Below are positions 26,321-34,610 of a stretch of DNA of 64,000 nt, in pieces. Below the pieces are notes generated by a model. The model was not told where the DNA came from. It ran no database searches and saw only the letters and a list, made by a program, of their open reading frames with translations. Position numbers and translations under genes: made by a program. This stretch comes from Glutamicibacter protophormiae (GTDB lineage: Bacteria > Actinomycetota > Actinomycetes > Actinomycetales > Micrococcaceae), in NCBI RefSeq assembly GCF_014647495.1, contig NZ_BMPH01000012.1, forward strand, positions 83,930 to 147,929. Direction: 5' to 3'. Every line of letters starts with the position of its first letter. Within the stretch, counting starts at the first letter, position 1.

Positions 26321-26458
26321 TTCCGAGCCCACTTTTCCAGCGTCGAGTCTTGAAGCTGCGAAGGCTTGCGACAGGAAATATTGATATTGAAACCAAAGGG
26401 TAGAACGCGGTAAGCATCCCAAGCTAGCGAGCAGTGATTCTCGGATGCCGAGCTAAAC

Positions 26459-26509
26459 CGACGAGCGCTGGGGATCAGTTCCATGGAACTGAGCCCCAGC
26501 GCTCGTCGG
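26459..26509. terminator. Long near-perfect hairpin between the HNH gene and lexA
   Basis: The 16-base arms CCGACGAGCGCTGGGG and CCCCAGCGCTCGTCGG are exact complements, and the 19-base centre is itself nearly palindromic (CAGTTCC-ATGGAACTG), so the whole 51 bases fold into one stem. It sits between convergent genes and can serve both. The 138 bases before it hold no gene. Confidence 0.8.
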
Positions 26510-26518
26510 CATATTGGA

Positions 26519-27238
26519 TTAGAGCGAACGCATGACCGAGACCACCCGGCCCATGACGGTCGCAGCGTCACCGAGAATTGGCTCGTAACGCGAATTCTGC
26601 GGCAGCAGCCAGGTATGTCCGTCGCGCTGCCGGAACGTCTTCACGGTTGCCTCTTCATCAAGCAAGGCAGCCACGATGTCGCCGTTGTTCGCAGTCTGCT
26701 GGCGGCGCACCACAACCCAGTCGCCGTCGCAGATGGCTGCGTCCACCATTGAATCGCCGGAGACACGGAGCATGAACAATTCGCCATGGCCCACCAGCTG
26801 GCGTGGAAGAGCAAACACATCTTCAACAGTCTGGTCTGCCAAGATCGGACCGCCAGCGGCGATACGTCCTACCAGCGGCACCATGGTGGTGTCCGCCGAG
26901 GTGCTCAGCTCGATAATCTTCGCGTCTTCCTTGCCGGCTTCGTCCACCGGCTTGGGGGCCTCGGCCGCTGTTGCATCCTCACTGAGCTGCAGCGGAAGCA
27001 GGATCTCCATTGCGCGAGGACGACGCGGATCGCGACGGAGGTAGCCGAGCTTTTCAAGCTGGCTCAGCTGGTGCGTCACACTCGAAAGACTCTTGAGTCC
27101 CACGGTGTCACCAATCTCGCGCATCGATGGCGGATAACCGTTCTTGCCGATCGATCGCTGGATGGTCTCCAGAATTTTCTTCTGGCGGATCGTCAGCGAA
27201 CGTGCGTTCGATCGGGGAGTGCGCTCTGAAGCTGACAT
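26519..27238 (-). CDS. lexA: SOS repressor LexA
   Basis: A 239-residue repressor: N-terminal winged helix (about 14-76, with [19 protein letters not shown]) and C-terminal S24 peptidase domain. The self-cleavage site Ala128-Gly129 lies in GRIAAGGPI; the catalytic pair is Ser163 (SGDSM) and Lys200 (ATVKTF). A Glu/Asp-rich linker of about 40 residues joins the domains. GGAAGG lies 9 bases before the ATG. It is divergent from the LysM gene, with four LexA-box-like dyads in between, consistent with autoregulation. Confidence 0.97.
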   Translation of the reverse strand: MSASERTPRSNARSLTIRQKKILETIQRSIGKNGYPPSMREIGDTVGLKSLSSVTHQLSQLEKLGYLRRDPRRPRAMEILLPLQLSEDATAAEAPKPVDEAGKEDAKIIELSTSADTTMVPLVGRIAAGGPILADQTVEDVFALPRQLVGHGELFMLRVSGDSMVDAAICDGDWVVVRRQQTANNGDIVAALLDEEATVKTFRQRDGHTWLLPQNSRYEPILGDAATVMGRVVSVMRSL

Positions 27239-27330
27239 GTCCTTTAGCCTTCCCTAATCACCGGTCGAGAGCTGGGCGGATGCCTAACTGTCGGAAGCCG
27301 GTGATGTTATGTACTCGTTCCTCTTCTACT

Positions 27331-27467
27331 TCGAAATCTTAGTCGATGTGAGGGAGTCTTTCAAAGATTTGTTCGAAAGTGTCTGGACAATTTCCGCGAG
27401 GGTCTGTTAGAAAAGATATACGAGAGTCGAACACATCTTCGAAGTGAGTATTCGAAGATAGGTTCGT
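27331..27467. promoter_or_regulatory. Cluster of four LexA-box candidates between lexA and the LysM gene
   Basis: Against TCGAAC-N4-GTTCGA: TCGAAATCTTAGTCGA at 27331-27346 (9 of 12), TCAAAGATTTGTTCGA at 27361-27376 (10 of 12), TCGAACACATCTTCGA at 27427-27442 (11 of 12), and TCGAAGATAGGTTCGT at 27452-27467 (10 of 12). The first two are nearer lexA, the last two nearer the LysM gene. Possible plus-strand promoter elements are TGGACA (27384-27389) with TAGAAA (27408-27413), and TATGAT (27467-27472). Confidence 0.7.
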
Positions 27468-27494
27468 ATGATGTCACTGTTGAGGAGAATAGTC

Positions 27495-27848
27495 ATGGCT
27501 ACCGTCGCACTTGACTCGAAACGCACCAAAGAACATATGAAGATCCGCATCAATCGCCGAGGCTGGGCGGTACTGGTTGGAGTTCCCGTTTTCATTTTGA
27601 CCATCGCCGCCGCATTCTTGGTATCCATATTCACCTCTAGCGCCCAGGCCTCGTCCACCTTGCCGCAGGGAATTGAAACCGTGGCAGTAACGGTGATCCC
27701 GGGAGACTCCCTGTGGGATCTTGCCCGTGAATATGCCGTCGGGTACGACGTGAACGCCGCCATGGAACACATCGCAGAGATCAACGCCCTGGATTCCAGC
27801 GAGATCCGCGTCGGTGATACCTTGGACATCCCGGTGCTGGCTAATTAG
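27495..27848 (+). CDS. LysM-domain membrane protein, probable SOS cell-division inhibitor (DivS/ChiZ position)
   Basis: A 117-residue protein: basic cytoplasmic tail (1-23), one transmembrane helix (about 24-46) and an extracytoplasmic LysM domain (about 63-113, VIPGDSLWDLAREYAVG to RVGDTLDIPV) that would bind peptidoglycan. GAGGAGA lies 6 bases before ATG 27495; upstream in-frame ATGs at 27468 and 27471 lack such a site. Its position opposite lexA, its topology and the LexA-box candidates match DivS of Corynebacterium and Rv2719c/ChiZ of Mycobacterium, which hold back division after DNA damage. Function is by analogy. Confidence 0.82.
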   Translation: MATVALDSKRTKEHMKIRINRRGWAVLVGVPVFILTIAAAFLVSIFTSSAQASSTLPQGIETVAVTVIPGDSLWDLAREYAVGYDVNAAMEHIAEINALDSSEIRVGDTLDIPVLAN

Positions 27849-27925
27849 CCGGCCCACCCCCTTCGGTGGCGACAGGTATTGTTACCTAGCTTCGTCGCCG
27901 ATTCTGGAACCGCCGACCGCACCAT

Positions 27926-27931
27926 TAGACT
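27926..27931 (+). promoter_or_regulatory. -10 element of a probable leaderless his operon transcript
   Basis: TAGACT is followed by 7 nt and the GTG start of hisC at 27939. No ribosome-binding site is present, which supports both this promoter and this start. Confidence 0.45.
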
Positions 27932-27938
27932 TAATGAC

Positions 27939-29045
27939 GTGAATGTCCGCAGTGAACTATTGAGTCAGCTGCCCTTGCGTGAGAATCTCCGCGGGCTGTC
28001 CCCTTACGGTGCGCCACAAATTGACGTGCCAATTCAGCTGAATGTCAATGAGAACACCCATCCGCTTCCGCAGACCGTGGTCGATGCTATCGCGGAAGAA
28101 GTCTCCAAGGCGGCGGCGACGCTGAATCGCTACCCGGATCGTGAATTCGTGGAATTGCGCGAACTCCTGGCCAGGTATCTGGGCCATGATCTGGACCGCG
28201 AGAACATCTGGGCAGCCAATGGCTCCAACGAGATCCTGCAGCAGATCCTGCAGGCCTTCGGCGGCCCCGGTCGAAGCGTGATGAGCTTCGGCCCCACCTA
28301 TTCCATGTACCCGCTGCTGGCCAGCGGGACGGATACGGAATATATTGCCGGCAAGCGAGCCGATGATTTCACACTTTCCGCTGAGTCCGCTGCCGCACAG
28401 GTGCGCGAGCACGCACCGAATATCGTTTTCCTCTGCTCGCCGAATAATCCAACTGGCACCGCATTGGGGCTGGATGTCATCGAGGCTGTCTATGAGGCGG
28501 CCTCGGAGACGAAGGCAATGGTGATCGTCGACGAAGCCTACGCCGAATTTTCACTGGCCAACACCAAATCTGCGTTGAGCCTCCTCGCGGGCCGTCAGCG
28601 GTTGATCGTCAGCAGAACAATGTCCAAGGCCTTCGGCTTGGCCGGCGCCCGCGTCGGATATTTGGCGGCGGCGCCGGAAGTCACCGATGCGATTCGACTC
28701 GTCCGCCTGCCCTACCACCTCTCTGCGGTGACCCAAGCGACGGCCATTGCAGCGTTGAAGAACGTAGACCTCCTGCTGGCGCAGGTCGAGGAAATCAAGA
28801 CCCAGCGAGACCGCATCGTGAGTACCTTGACCGAACTTGGCTTGAAGCCTTCGGTTTCGGACTCCAACTTCGTATTCTTCGGCGGGCTGGAAGACCCCCA
28901 CGCCATTTGGCAGGGGCTTCTGGATGCCGGAATCATCATCCGTGACAACGGAATCGCCGGCACCCTGCGAGTCACCGCGGGTACCGAGGCCGAAACGACC
29001 GCCTTCTTAGAGCGACTGACCGAACTGCTCAGCACGCAGAAGTAG
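27939..29045 (+). CDS. hisC: Histidinol-phosphate aminotransferase
   Basis: A 368-residue PLP aminotransferase making histidinol phosphate from imidazole-acetol phosphate. The Schiff-base lysine is Lys230 in SRTMSKAFGLAGARVGY; LNVNENTHPLP, NRYPD and NNPTG are typical HisC motifs. The frame is open to a TTG at 27879; GTG 27939 gives the natural start VNVRSELLSQ and sits 7 nt after a -10 element. First gene of hisC-hisB-hisH-small ORF-hisA. Confidence 0.93.
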   Translation: MNVRSELLSQLPLRENLRGLSPYGAPQIDVPIQLNVNENTHPLPQTVVDAIAEEVSKAAATLNRYPDREFVELRELLARYLGHDLDRENIWAANGSNEILQQILQAFGGPGRSVMSFGPTYSMYPLLASGTDTEYIAGKRADDFTLSAESAAAQVREHAPNIVFLCSPNNPTGTALGLDVIEAVYEAASETKAMVIVDEAYAEFSLANTKSALSLLAGRQRLIVSRTMSKAFGLAGARVGYLAAAPEVTDAIRLVRLPYHLSAVTQATAIAALKNVDLLLAQVEEIKTQRDRIVSTLTELGLKPSVSDSNFVFFGGLEDPHAIWQGLLDAGIIIRDNGIAGTLRVTAGTEAETTAFLERLTELLSTQK

Positions 29046-29066
29046 ACAAGACAAGCGAAGGAAGAC

Positions 29067-29687
29067 ATGTCTGCCGAATTGATTGGCGCACGTCGCGCCC
29101 GTATGGAACGAGTCACCAGCGAATCCTCGGTATTCGTTGAACTGGACCTCGATGGCTCAGGCGTCTCGGAGATCAGCACCACAGTGCCGTTCTTCGACCA
29201 TATGCTCACTGCTCTGTCCAAGCACTCACTGATCGATCTCACCGTGCGTGCAACTGGTGACACCCATATCGACGTGCACCACACCGTGGAAGATACGGCG
29301 ATTACCATTGGCGAGGTGCTGCGTGTTGCCCTGGGCAACAAGGCCGGAATCCGACGCTTCGGAACCTCCTACGCACCTCTGGATGAAGCGCTGGCCCGCT
29401 CGGTGGTGGATGTTTCCGGGCGCCCCTACCTGGTGCATGGCGGTGAGCCAGCGGGTCAGGAATACCACCTGATCGGCGGACACTTCACCGGTTCGATGAC
29501 CCGTCACGTTTTCGAGGCGATCACATTCCACGCACAAATCTGCGCACACATCGAGGTGCTCTCGGGCCGCGACCCGCACCACATTGTCGAAGCGCAGTTT
29601 AAGTCCTTCGCACGTGCGTTGCGCGAAGCCGTCGAGCGCGACGAGCGCATGGGCGACAAGATTCCATCCACGAAGGGTGCCCTTTAA
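29067..29687 (+). CDS. hisB: Imidazoleglycerol-phosphate dehydratase
   Basis: A 206-residue monofunctional dehydratase that converts imidazole-glycerol phosphate to imidazole-acetol phosphate. The duplicated fold shows its paired metal-binding motifs: FFDHM, HHTVEDT in the first half, and a second HH pair in DPHHIVEA in the second. GAAGGAAG precedes the ATG. It follows hisC by 21 bases and abuts hisH directly (stop then GTG). Confidence 0.96.
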   Translation: MSAELIGARRARMERVTSESSVFVELDLDGSGVSEISTTVPFFDHMLTALSKHSLIDLTVRATGDTHIDVHHTVEDTAITIGEVLRVALGNKAGIRRFGTSYAPLDEALARSVVDVSGRPYLVHGGEPAGQEYHLIGGHFTGSMTRHVFEAITFHAQICAHIEVLSGRDPHHIVEAQFKSFARALREAVERDERMGDKIPSTKGAL

Positions 29688-30323
29688 GTGGCAAAGAAGA
29701 AAGTTGTTGTTCTGGACTACGGTTCGGGCAACGTTCGCTCGGCAGTGCGTGCACTGGAAGCAGCCGGAGCCGAGGTGGAACTGACCGCAGACCCGGAAAA
29801 GGTCCTGGCGGCCGACGGACTGGTCGTCCCCGGAGTCGGCGCATACGCGTCGGTCATGGAGCAGCTGACCAAGCTCGGCGCATTGCGGTGGATCGGACGT
29901 CGCATCGCCGGAGGCAAGCCAGTGCTCGGAATTTGTGTTGGACACCAGGTTTTCTTCGATGAGGGTGTTGAACACGGCGTCAAGACTGCAGGTATCGGCG
30001 AGTGGCCCGGCACCGTGGAACGACTGCAGGCTGACGTCATCCCCCATATGGGTTGGAACACCGTCCGCCCGCCGGAGAAAACCAAGCTCTTCGCGGGAAT
30101 CGAGAACGAGCGCTTTTACTTCGTGCATTCCTATGGAGTTCAGAAGTGGGAATTCGATGTCACCCAACCGGCGATGACCCCGCCGCAGGTCACCTGGTCC
30201 ACCCATGGAACCCCCTTCATTGCAGCTGTTGAAAACGGTGCCTTGTCGGCTGTGCAGTTCCACCCGGAGAAGTCCGGGGACGCCGGCAAGAAGCTGCTGA
30301 GCAACTGGCTGGATACCCTCTAA
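29688..30323 (+). CDS. hisH: Imidazole glycerol phosphate synthase, glutaminase subunit
   Basis: A 211-residue class I glutamine amidotransferase that feeds ammonia to HisF. The triad is Cys83 (LGICVGHQ), His192 and Glu194 (QFHPEKSG). The canonical oxyanion motif [10 protein letters not shown] is present. GTG start immediately after the hisB stop. HisF is not in this window; in relatives it follows further downstream or elsewhere. Confidence 0.95.
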   Translation: MAKKKVVVLDYGSGNVRSAVRALEAAGAEVELTADPEKVLAADGLVVPGVGAYASVMEQLTKLGALRWIGRRIAGGKPVLGICVGHQVFFDEGVEHGVKTAGIGEWPGTVERLQADVIPHMGWNTVRPPEKTKLFAGIENERFYFVHSYGVQKWEFDVTQPAMTPPQVTWSTHGTPFIAAVENGALSAVQFHPEKSGDAGKKLLSNWLDTL

Positions 30324-30324
30324 G

Positions 30325-30474
30325 ATGTGGTCGATCGTACTTCTCGGCGTCGGCGCGTTTCTCGCCGGCGGAGCAATCTCCCTGAAAAACCAGAAGGCGC
30401 ACCTGTCGTGGATCATCGCCGCGTGGGGCCTGGCAGCTGGTTGTGTCATCGCAGCATGGGCCTTGACCCTCTAG
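30325..30474 (+). CDS. 49-residue two-helix membrane protein inside the his operon
   Basis: A short ORF (starting [19 protein letters not shown]) begins one base after the hisH stop and ends 25 bases before hisA. It has two hydrophobic segments (2-19 and 28-48) joined by a KNQKAH loop, so it should be an inner-membrane hairpin with both ends on the same side. It has no separate promoter and no gap, implying co-expression with the his genes. Function unknown. Confidence 0.7.
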   Translation: MWSIVLLGVGAFLAGGAISLKNQKAHLSWIIAAWGLAAGCVIAAWALTL

Positions 30475-30499
30475 TTTCAAACTTTCGAAGAAGGACAAC

Positions 30500-31237
30500 A
30501 TGAGTGAGCAACCAATCCTCGAACTGCTACCTGCAGTAGATATCGCCGGTGGTCAGGCAGTGCGCCTGGTTCAGGGTGAAGCCGGATCCGAAACGGGATA
30601 CGGCGACCCTCTGGAAGCGGCACTGGCCTGGCAGAACGACGGTGCTGAATGGCTGCACCTGGTCGATCTCGATGCGGCCTTCGGCCGTGGCAGCAACATC
30701 GAGATCGTCCAGCGTATCGCCCAGGAACTGACCATCAAGGTCGAGCTCTCCGGCGGCATCCGCGATGACGCATCGCTCGACCGGGCGCTGGAATTCGGTG
30801 CCACCCGCGTGAACCTGGGTACCGCCGCACTGGAGAACCCGGAATGGACCCGCAAGGCCATTGCCCGCCACGGCGACAAGATCGCCGTCGGCATGGATGT
30901 GCGCGGCACTACCCTGTCGGGTCATGGCTGGACCAAGGACGGGGGAGACCTTTGGGAAGTGCTCGCCCGTCTTGAGGATGCCGGGTGCGCACGCTACGTC
31001 GTGACCGACGTAACCAAGGACGGAACCCTGCGCGGTCCGAATGTCGAGTTGCTGCGTGAGATCGCCTCGAAGACCAACAAGCCGGTTGTAGCTTCGGGTG
31101 GCATTTCCTCCCTCGAAGACCTGCGTGTCCTGCGTGCACTGGTGCCGGAAGGCATCGAAGGTGCCATCATGGGCAAGGCGCTGTACTCCGGGCAGTTCAC
31201 GCTGCCACAGGCGCTTGATGTTGCGGGCCGTCGCTAG
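30500..31237 (+). CDS. priA: Phosphoribosyl isomerase HisA/PriA
   Basis: A 245-residue (beta/alpha)8 isomerase acting on ProFAR in histidine synthesis. Asp14 ([11 protein letters not shown]) is the catalytic base, and the second catalytic Asp lies in [10 protein letters not shown]. In actinobacteria without trpF this enzyme also isomerises phosphoribosyl anthranilate (PriA); whether that holds here depends on trpF elsewhere in the genome. GAAGAAGGA precedes the ATG. A strong terminator follows, ending the operon. Confidence 0.92.
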   Translation: MSEQPILELLPAVDIAGGQAVRLVQGEAGSETGYGDPLEAALAWQNDGAEWLHLVDLDAAFGRGSNIEIVQRIAQELTIKVELSGGIRDDASLDRALEFGATRVNLGTAALENPEWTRKAIARHGDKIAVGMDVRGTTLSGHGWTKDGGDLWEVLARLEDAGCARYVVTDVTKDGTLRGPNVELLREIASKTNKPVVASGGISSLEDLRVLRALVPEGIEGAIMGKALYSGQFTLPQALDVAGRR

Positions 31238-31261
31238 CTACGCCTGAAGCAAAGTTCTGAA

Positions 31262-31307
31262 AACGTGGATCGGTTGGAATACTCCAACCGATCCGCGTTT
31301 TTCTTTT
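31262..31307 (+). terminator. Rho-independent terminator of the his operon
   Basis: ACGTGGATCGGTTGGA pairs with TCCAACCGATCCGCGT around ATAC with one mismatch, followed by TTTTCTTTT. It is the most canonical terminator in the window. The next 280 bases (31308-31586) show no gene, RNA or repeat that I can name. Confidence 0.9.
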
Positions 31308-31586
31308 ATGGTGCGGAAAAGGACCATCTTTCAGCTTTCGCGTTCTGCGGCCCTCGAAGGTCGCAAATTTCTGCACGGAACAGTAGGCAGGAACCAAGCG
31401 GAGCACGCCCGGCACATCTGCACTATCCAAGTACGCGAATCCCGTGCTGCCGTGCTTTGAAGATTCCACGAGCTGGGTCCGCCGCGAAGCGACAGCGACT
31501 GGAAAATCTGAAATGTGCCCGAGATCTCGTGGGCAAGCTCATGCCCCAGTCCCTGAAACTTGTTCTTGCGTCGGGCTTCTCACAGA

Positions 31587-31592
31587 TAGCAT
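31587..31592 (+). promoter_or_regulatory. -10 element of a probable leaderless sseB-like transcript
   Basis: TAGCAT is followed by exactly 6 nt and the ATG at 31599; no Shine-Dalgarno is present. Confidence 0.4.
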
Positions 31593-31598
31593 GGATCT

Positions 31599-32480
31599 AT
31601 GAACACCGAGCAACCTGAATCCACTCCTAAGCGCCATCTGCCCGGACATATCGTCGCGGCATTGGCTCAGGCGGGTTCCGCGACTGATTCCGCAGGTCAG
31701 AGCTGGGAAGGTCGAGACCTGGCCGGTGAAGATAATCCACTGCACAAGTTCGACAAGGATGATGGACTGGCAGATGCCGAGGTCATGCAGGCCCTTGCTG
31801 ATCTGCGCGCCGGCAAGGGCAGCGAGTCAGGCGTCCACCAGACGCTGGCCAACGCCCGAGTCTTCGTTGCGGTAGTAGCCCAGCTCGGAGAAGAGGCGAT
31901 GACCGAGCACGGCTTCGCCGCCGACAAGGAAGCCGACATGGCTCTGGTCAAGATCAAGGGGCCGGACGGACGCATGGCGCTACCGGTGTTCACTACCGTT
32001 GAACGTCTCCAGGCATGGCACAACGAAGCGAGACCTGTTGCAGTTTACGCCCCGCGCGCAGCGTTGTCGGCGGTTAGCGAAGAATGCCAGCTGCTGGTGT
32101 TGGATCCAGGCAGTGACTATACCTTCGTCCTTCGACGACCTGGCATGTGGAATCTTGCCAAACAGATCGAATGGACGCCGAGCTATCTGAACCAGCACAT
32201 TGCCGAGCTGGTACAGGAAGCGACTAGTGGCTACGACCAGTTGCGCAAGGTGCAGGTTGCACCGGGCCGAGGTGTCGGATCACGTGACGCACAGGGCCAA
32301 GCAGTCCCCGGAGGCGGCTCCGGACCGGAACTGAACCTTCAGTTCGTTTTCGCGGCAGGGACCAGCGAAAACGATGCACGGGAAATCGCGTCAAGTATCC
32401 ACGGGCAGTTGGCCCGAAAACCCGAGTTTGCCGAGGCGGTGGACTCAATAGAAATCAGCTTGCTCAGCTCATCCAGCTAG
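31599..32480 (+). CDS. SseB-family protein
   Basis: A 293-residue protein with one SseB-like domain in the middle (about 75-210: LANARVFVAVVAQLGEE, then MALPVFTTVERLQAWHNEARPVAV) and a C-terminal segment of about 80 residues rich in Gly and polar residues. SseB proteins are poorly understood; in Salmonella the name refers to enhanced serine sensitivity. No signal peptide or membrane segment. The MFS gene follows after 34 bases and may be co-transcribed. Confidence 0.82.
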   Translation: MNTEQPESTPKRHLPGHIVAALAQAGSATDSAGQSWEGRDLAGEDNPLHKFDKDDGLADAEVMQALADLRAGKGSESGVHQTLANARVFVAVVAQLGEEAMTEHGFAADKEADMALVKIKGPDGRMALPVFTTVERLQAWHNEARPVAVYAPRAALSAVSEECQLLVLDPGSDYTFVLRRPGMWNLAKQIEWTPSYLNQHIAELVQEATSGYDQLRKVQVAPGRGVGSRDAQGQAVPGGGSGPELNLQFVFAAGTSENDAREIASSIHGQLARKPEFAEAVDSIEISLLSSSS

Positions 32481-32514
32481 GGATGGGCCTACCCGAAGAG
32501 GAACACCCCACGTC

Positions 32515-33849
32515 ATGAAGAACTACTGGCAGATTCTGCGTCAGCCTCAGATCGCTTCACTGTTGGTTATCGGCATGGTGGCTCGGCTTCCTCATTCGGC
32601 GCTGGGCATGTTGCTTCTGCTCCATTTGGTCACCAACCTCGACCAAAGCTGGGTTTCCGCCGGTCTGGTGACCGCGTTGATGACGATCGGCATCGCGATC
32701 GGCGCCCCCTGGCGTGGTGCCCGCGTGGACATGTGGGGCTTGCGACGGGCGCTGATTCCCTCGGTCATCGTGGAAACCGCCGTCTGGTGCACCGTACCCC
32801 ACGTCCCGCTGGTGTGGATCTATCCGTTGGCGTTCATCGGAGGGCTCTTTGCACTGCCGGTCTTTTCCGTAGTCCGTACCGCCTTGGGTGTCATGACCAC
32901 TGGAGAGCAACGGCGCACCGCGTTCGCCTTGGACGCGACCGCAACCGAGCTGGTCTTCATTGTCGGTCCCGCGGCGGCAGGCATCGTGGCCACCCAAATT
33001 TCGAGCACTATCGGGTTGAGCGTCATCGGCGTGACGGCTTCGGTGGCTGGCTTGGCCATGATGCTTCTGAACCCTCCGACCAGCAGCGCCGATCCCAAGG
33101 CTTCGGCGAACAAGGCCAACGTCCATGAGGAGCGACTCGGGGCCGAGGCAAGCTTCATCGCTGCCGCCCCGGTGGGCGTGCCCGAGGTTGAAGGCGAACT
33201 GATCCTTGCCGGCATGAAATCTGCGCGTGCCAGGATCAAGAAACGCGGAAAGAACTTCAAGAACCGGTTCAACTGGGTTAGCGCCTCGGTGCTCGCGGTC
33301 TTCATCTCGGCATCCGGGGCGGGAATGCTGCTGACCGGCACCGAGGTGTCCATCGTGGCCGAACTCGAAGCAGGCGGCAACAGTGAACAGCTCGGCTTGG
33401 TTTTCCTCTTCTGGTGCGGAGCTTCGCTGATCGGCGGGCTGCTCTACGGCGCCATGCGCCGCAATATTTCGCCTCTTGTGCTGCTGCTGCTCATGGCGAT
33501 TCTGACAATCCCGATGTTCTTCGCTTGGGATCCTCTGTCGTTGGCGATCTTCTCCGCACTCCCGGGCTTCATGTGTGCGCCGACCCTGTCCGCGGCCTCC
33601 GAATGGTTGACCGACCTGGTGGCGGAGAAGCGCCGAGGCGAAGCCATGGGTTGGTACGGATCGGCGATGACCGGCGGCACAGCGCTGGGCTCTCCGCTGA
33701 CCGGCGTGATGGTCGACAACTTCGGCCCACCGCTGGCATTCGTCGGGATTGGGTCACTGGCCATTGCGGTTGTTGTCATGGCATTGATCGCCCAGCAAAT
33801 TCGACGCCGGGTCCGTCGCCAACGCACCCGCACACGCATTGCAGCGTAG
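32515..33849 (+). CDS. Major facilitator superfamily transporter
   Basis: A 444-residue polytopic protein with about 12 helices and the MFS-type loop between helices 2 and 3 (GAPWRGARVDMWGLRRAL). A long polar loop (about 185-250) separates the two halves. The C-terminus is arginine-rich. It resembles uncharacterised drug/sugar-type actinobacterial exporters; no substrate can be named. Followed by a bidirectional hairpin. Confidence 0.85.
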   Translation: MKNYWQILRQPQIASLLVIGMVARLPHSALGMLLLLHLVTNLDQSWVSAGLVTALMTIGIAIGAPWRGARVDMWGLRRALIPSVIVETAVWCTVPHVPLVWIYPLAFIGGLFALPVFSVVRTALGVMTTGEQRRTAFALDATATELVFIVGPAAAGIVATQISSTIGLSVIGVTASVAGLAMMLLNPPTSSADPKASANKANVHEERLGAEASFIAAAPVGVPEVEGELILAGMKSARARIKKRGKNFKNRFNWVSASVLAVFISASGAGMLLTGTEVSIVAELEAGGNSEQLGLVFLFWCGASLIGGLLYGAMRRNISPLVLLLLMAILTIPMFFAWDPLSLAIFSALPGFMCAPTLSAASEWLTDLVAEKRRGEAMGWYGSAMTGGTALGSPLTGVMVDNFGPPLAFVGIGSLAIAVVVMALIAQQIRRRVRRQRTRTRIAA

Positions 33850-33880
33850 ATTCCGGCTTCACGGACACGCGGACCATAAA

Positions 33881-33927
33881 AAGATCATCCTCGGTGCGGC
33901 ATAGCATGCCGGGCCGAGGATGATCTT
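33881..33927. terminator. Bidirectional terminator between the MFS and DUF1844 genes
   Basis: AAGATCATCCTCGGTGCGGC and GCCGGGCCGAGGATGATCTT form a stem with 2 mismatches in 22 pairs. T-rich sequence follows on the plus strand and AT-rich sequence precedes it. It lies between convergent genes. Confidence 0.85.
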
Positions 33928-33954
33928 AATCTCTTAAATTTTTCGGGTTGAAGG

Positions 33955-34320
33955 CTAGTTGACCGGTCCGGTGAACTTTTCTCCGGGACCCTTGCCTGGC
34001 TCGTCGGGGATCAGCGAAGCTTCGCGGAACGCCAGCTGCAGGCTGCGCAGGCCATCGCGCAGCGGCGCCGCATGCTGCGAACCGATCTCCGGTGCCCCGG
34101 CAGTGACTAGGCCTGCGAGGGCGGTGATCAGCTTGCGGGCTTCATCCAGATCCTTCAGTTCATTTGCGTCGTCGCCTTCGGCCAGGCCGCATTTGACGGC
34201 AGCGGCGCTCATCAGGTGAACAGCGGCCGTCGTGATGATCTCTACTGCCGCGACCTCAGCGATGTCACGCACCTGCTGGTCGACGGAGTGCTGGTGCGAG
34301 TTGGTGTCTTCGGTACTCAT
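33955..34320 (-). CDS. DUF1844 protein
   Basis: A 121-residue protein with the DUF1844 core (VRDIAEVAAVEIITTAAVHL, then CGLAEG and ARKLITALAGLV). The N-terminus is polar, the C-terminus Pro/Gly-rich. The family is conserved next to infC in actinobacteria; its function is unknown. Divergent from the infC operon, with about 290 bases between. Confidence 0.85.
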   Translation of the reverse strand: MSTEDTNSHQHSVDQQVRDIAEVAAVEIITTAAVHLMSAAAVKCGLAEGDDANELKDLDEARKLITALAGLVTAGAPEIGSQHAAPLRDGLRSLQLAFREASLIPDEPGKGPGEKFTGPVN

Positions 34321-34397
34321 ACTGCTAAGCTTGTCACAGACCGACTCAATACATGCAGTCAGCGTTCACCGGTTCGCGCCGGGCGGACGGATCGTAC

Positions 34398-34403
34398 TAG
34401 TAT
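34398..34403 (+). promoter_or_regulatory. -10 element upstream of infC
   Basis: TAGTAT is followed by 6 nt and an ATG at 34410. It is the best promoter candidate in the infC leader; TTCGCG (34373-34378) is a possible -35 at a long spacing. Confidence 0.45.
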
Positions 34404-34409
34404 TGAGCC

Positions 34410-34607
34410 ATGCAAGTGGAGGCCAACTCCCACCCGCTGTCGCCGCTTGAGGCTTCCGGGTACTTCGGCAGGATGTGCTTGAGCATGTCCCAGATGCAAC
34501 TCGGAGTTTTCCGAAGTTATGTCGTGTCGTCACTGTGGCCTTCGCCTGCAATCGCAGCCGGAGGCCTTCTTCGTTTGCGGGTATGGAACTTAGGATTTCA
34601 GGAGTGA
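34410..34607 (+). CDS. Possible leaderless upstream ORF of infC (65 codons)
   Basis: The ORF starts 6 nt after the TAGTAT element, so it would be at the very 5' end of the mRNA, and its TGA ends 3 nt before the AUC start of infC, overlapping the infC Shine-Dalgarno. The product has no recognisable domain, three Met/Ser-rich stretches and a hydrophobic middle. It might couple translation into infC, or be an accident of an open frame. Confidence 0.3.
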   Translation: MQVEANSHPLSPLEASGYFGRMCLSMSQMQLGVFRSYVVSSLWPSPAIAAGGLLRLRVWNLGFQE

Positions 34608-34610
34608 CAC

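Noticed and set aside
31308..31586. Possible small RNA or gene remnant between hisA and the SseB gene
   Set aside because: No promoter-hairpin pair or consistent reading frame could be found beyond the hisA terminator and the SseB promoter.
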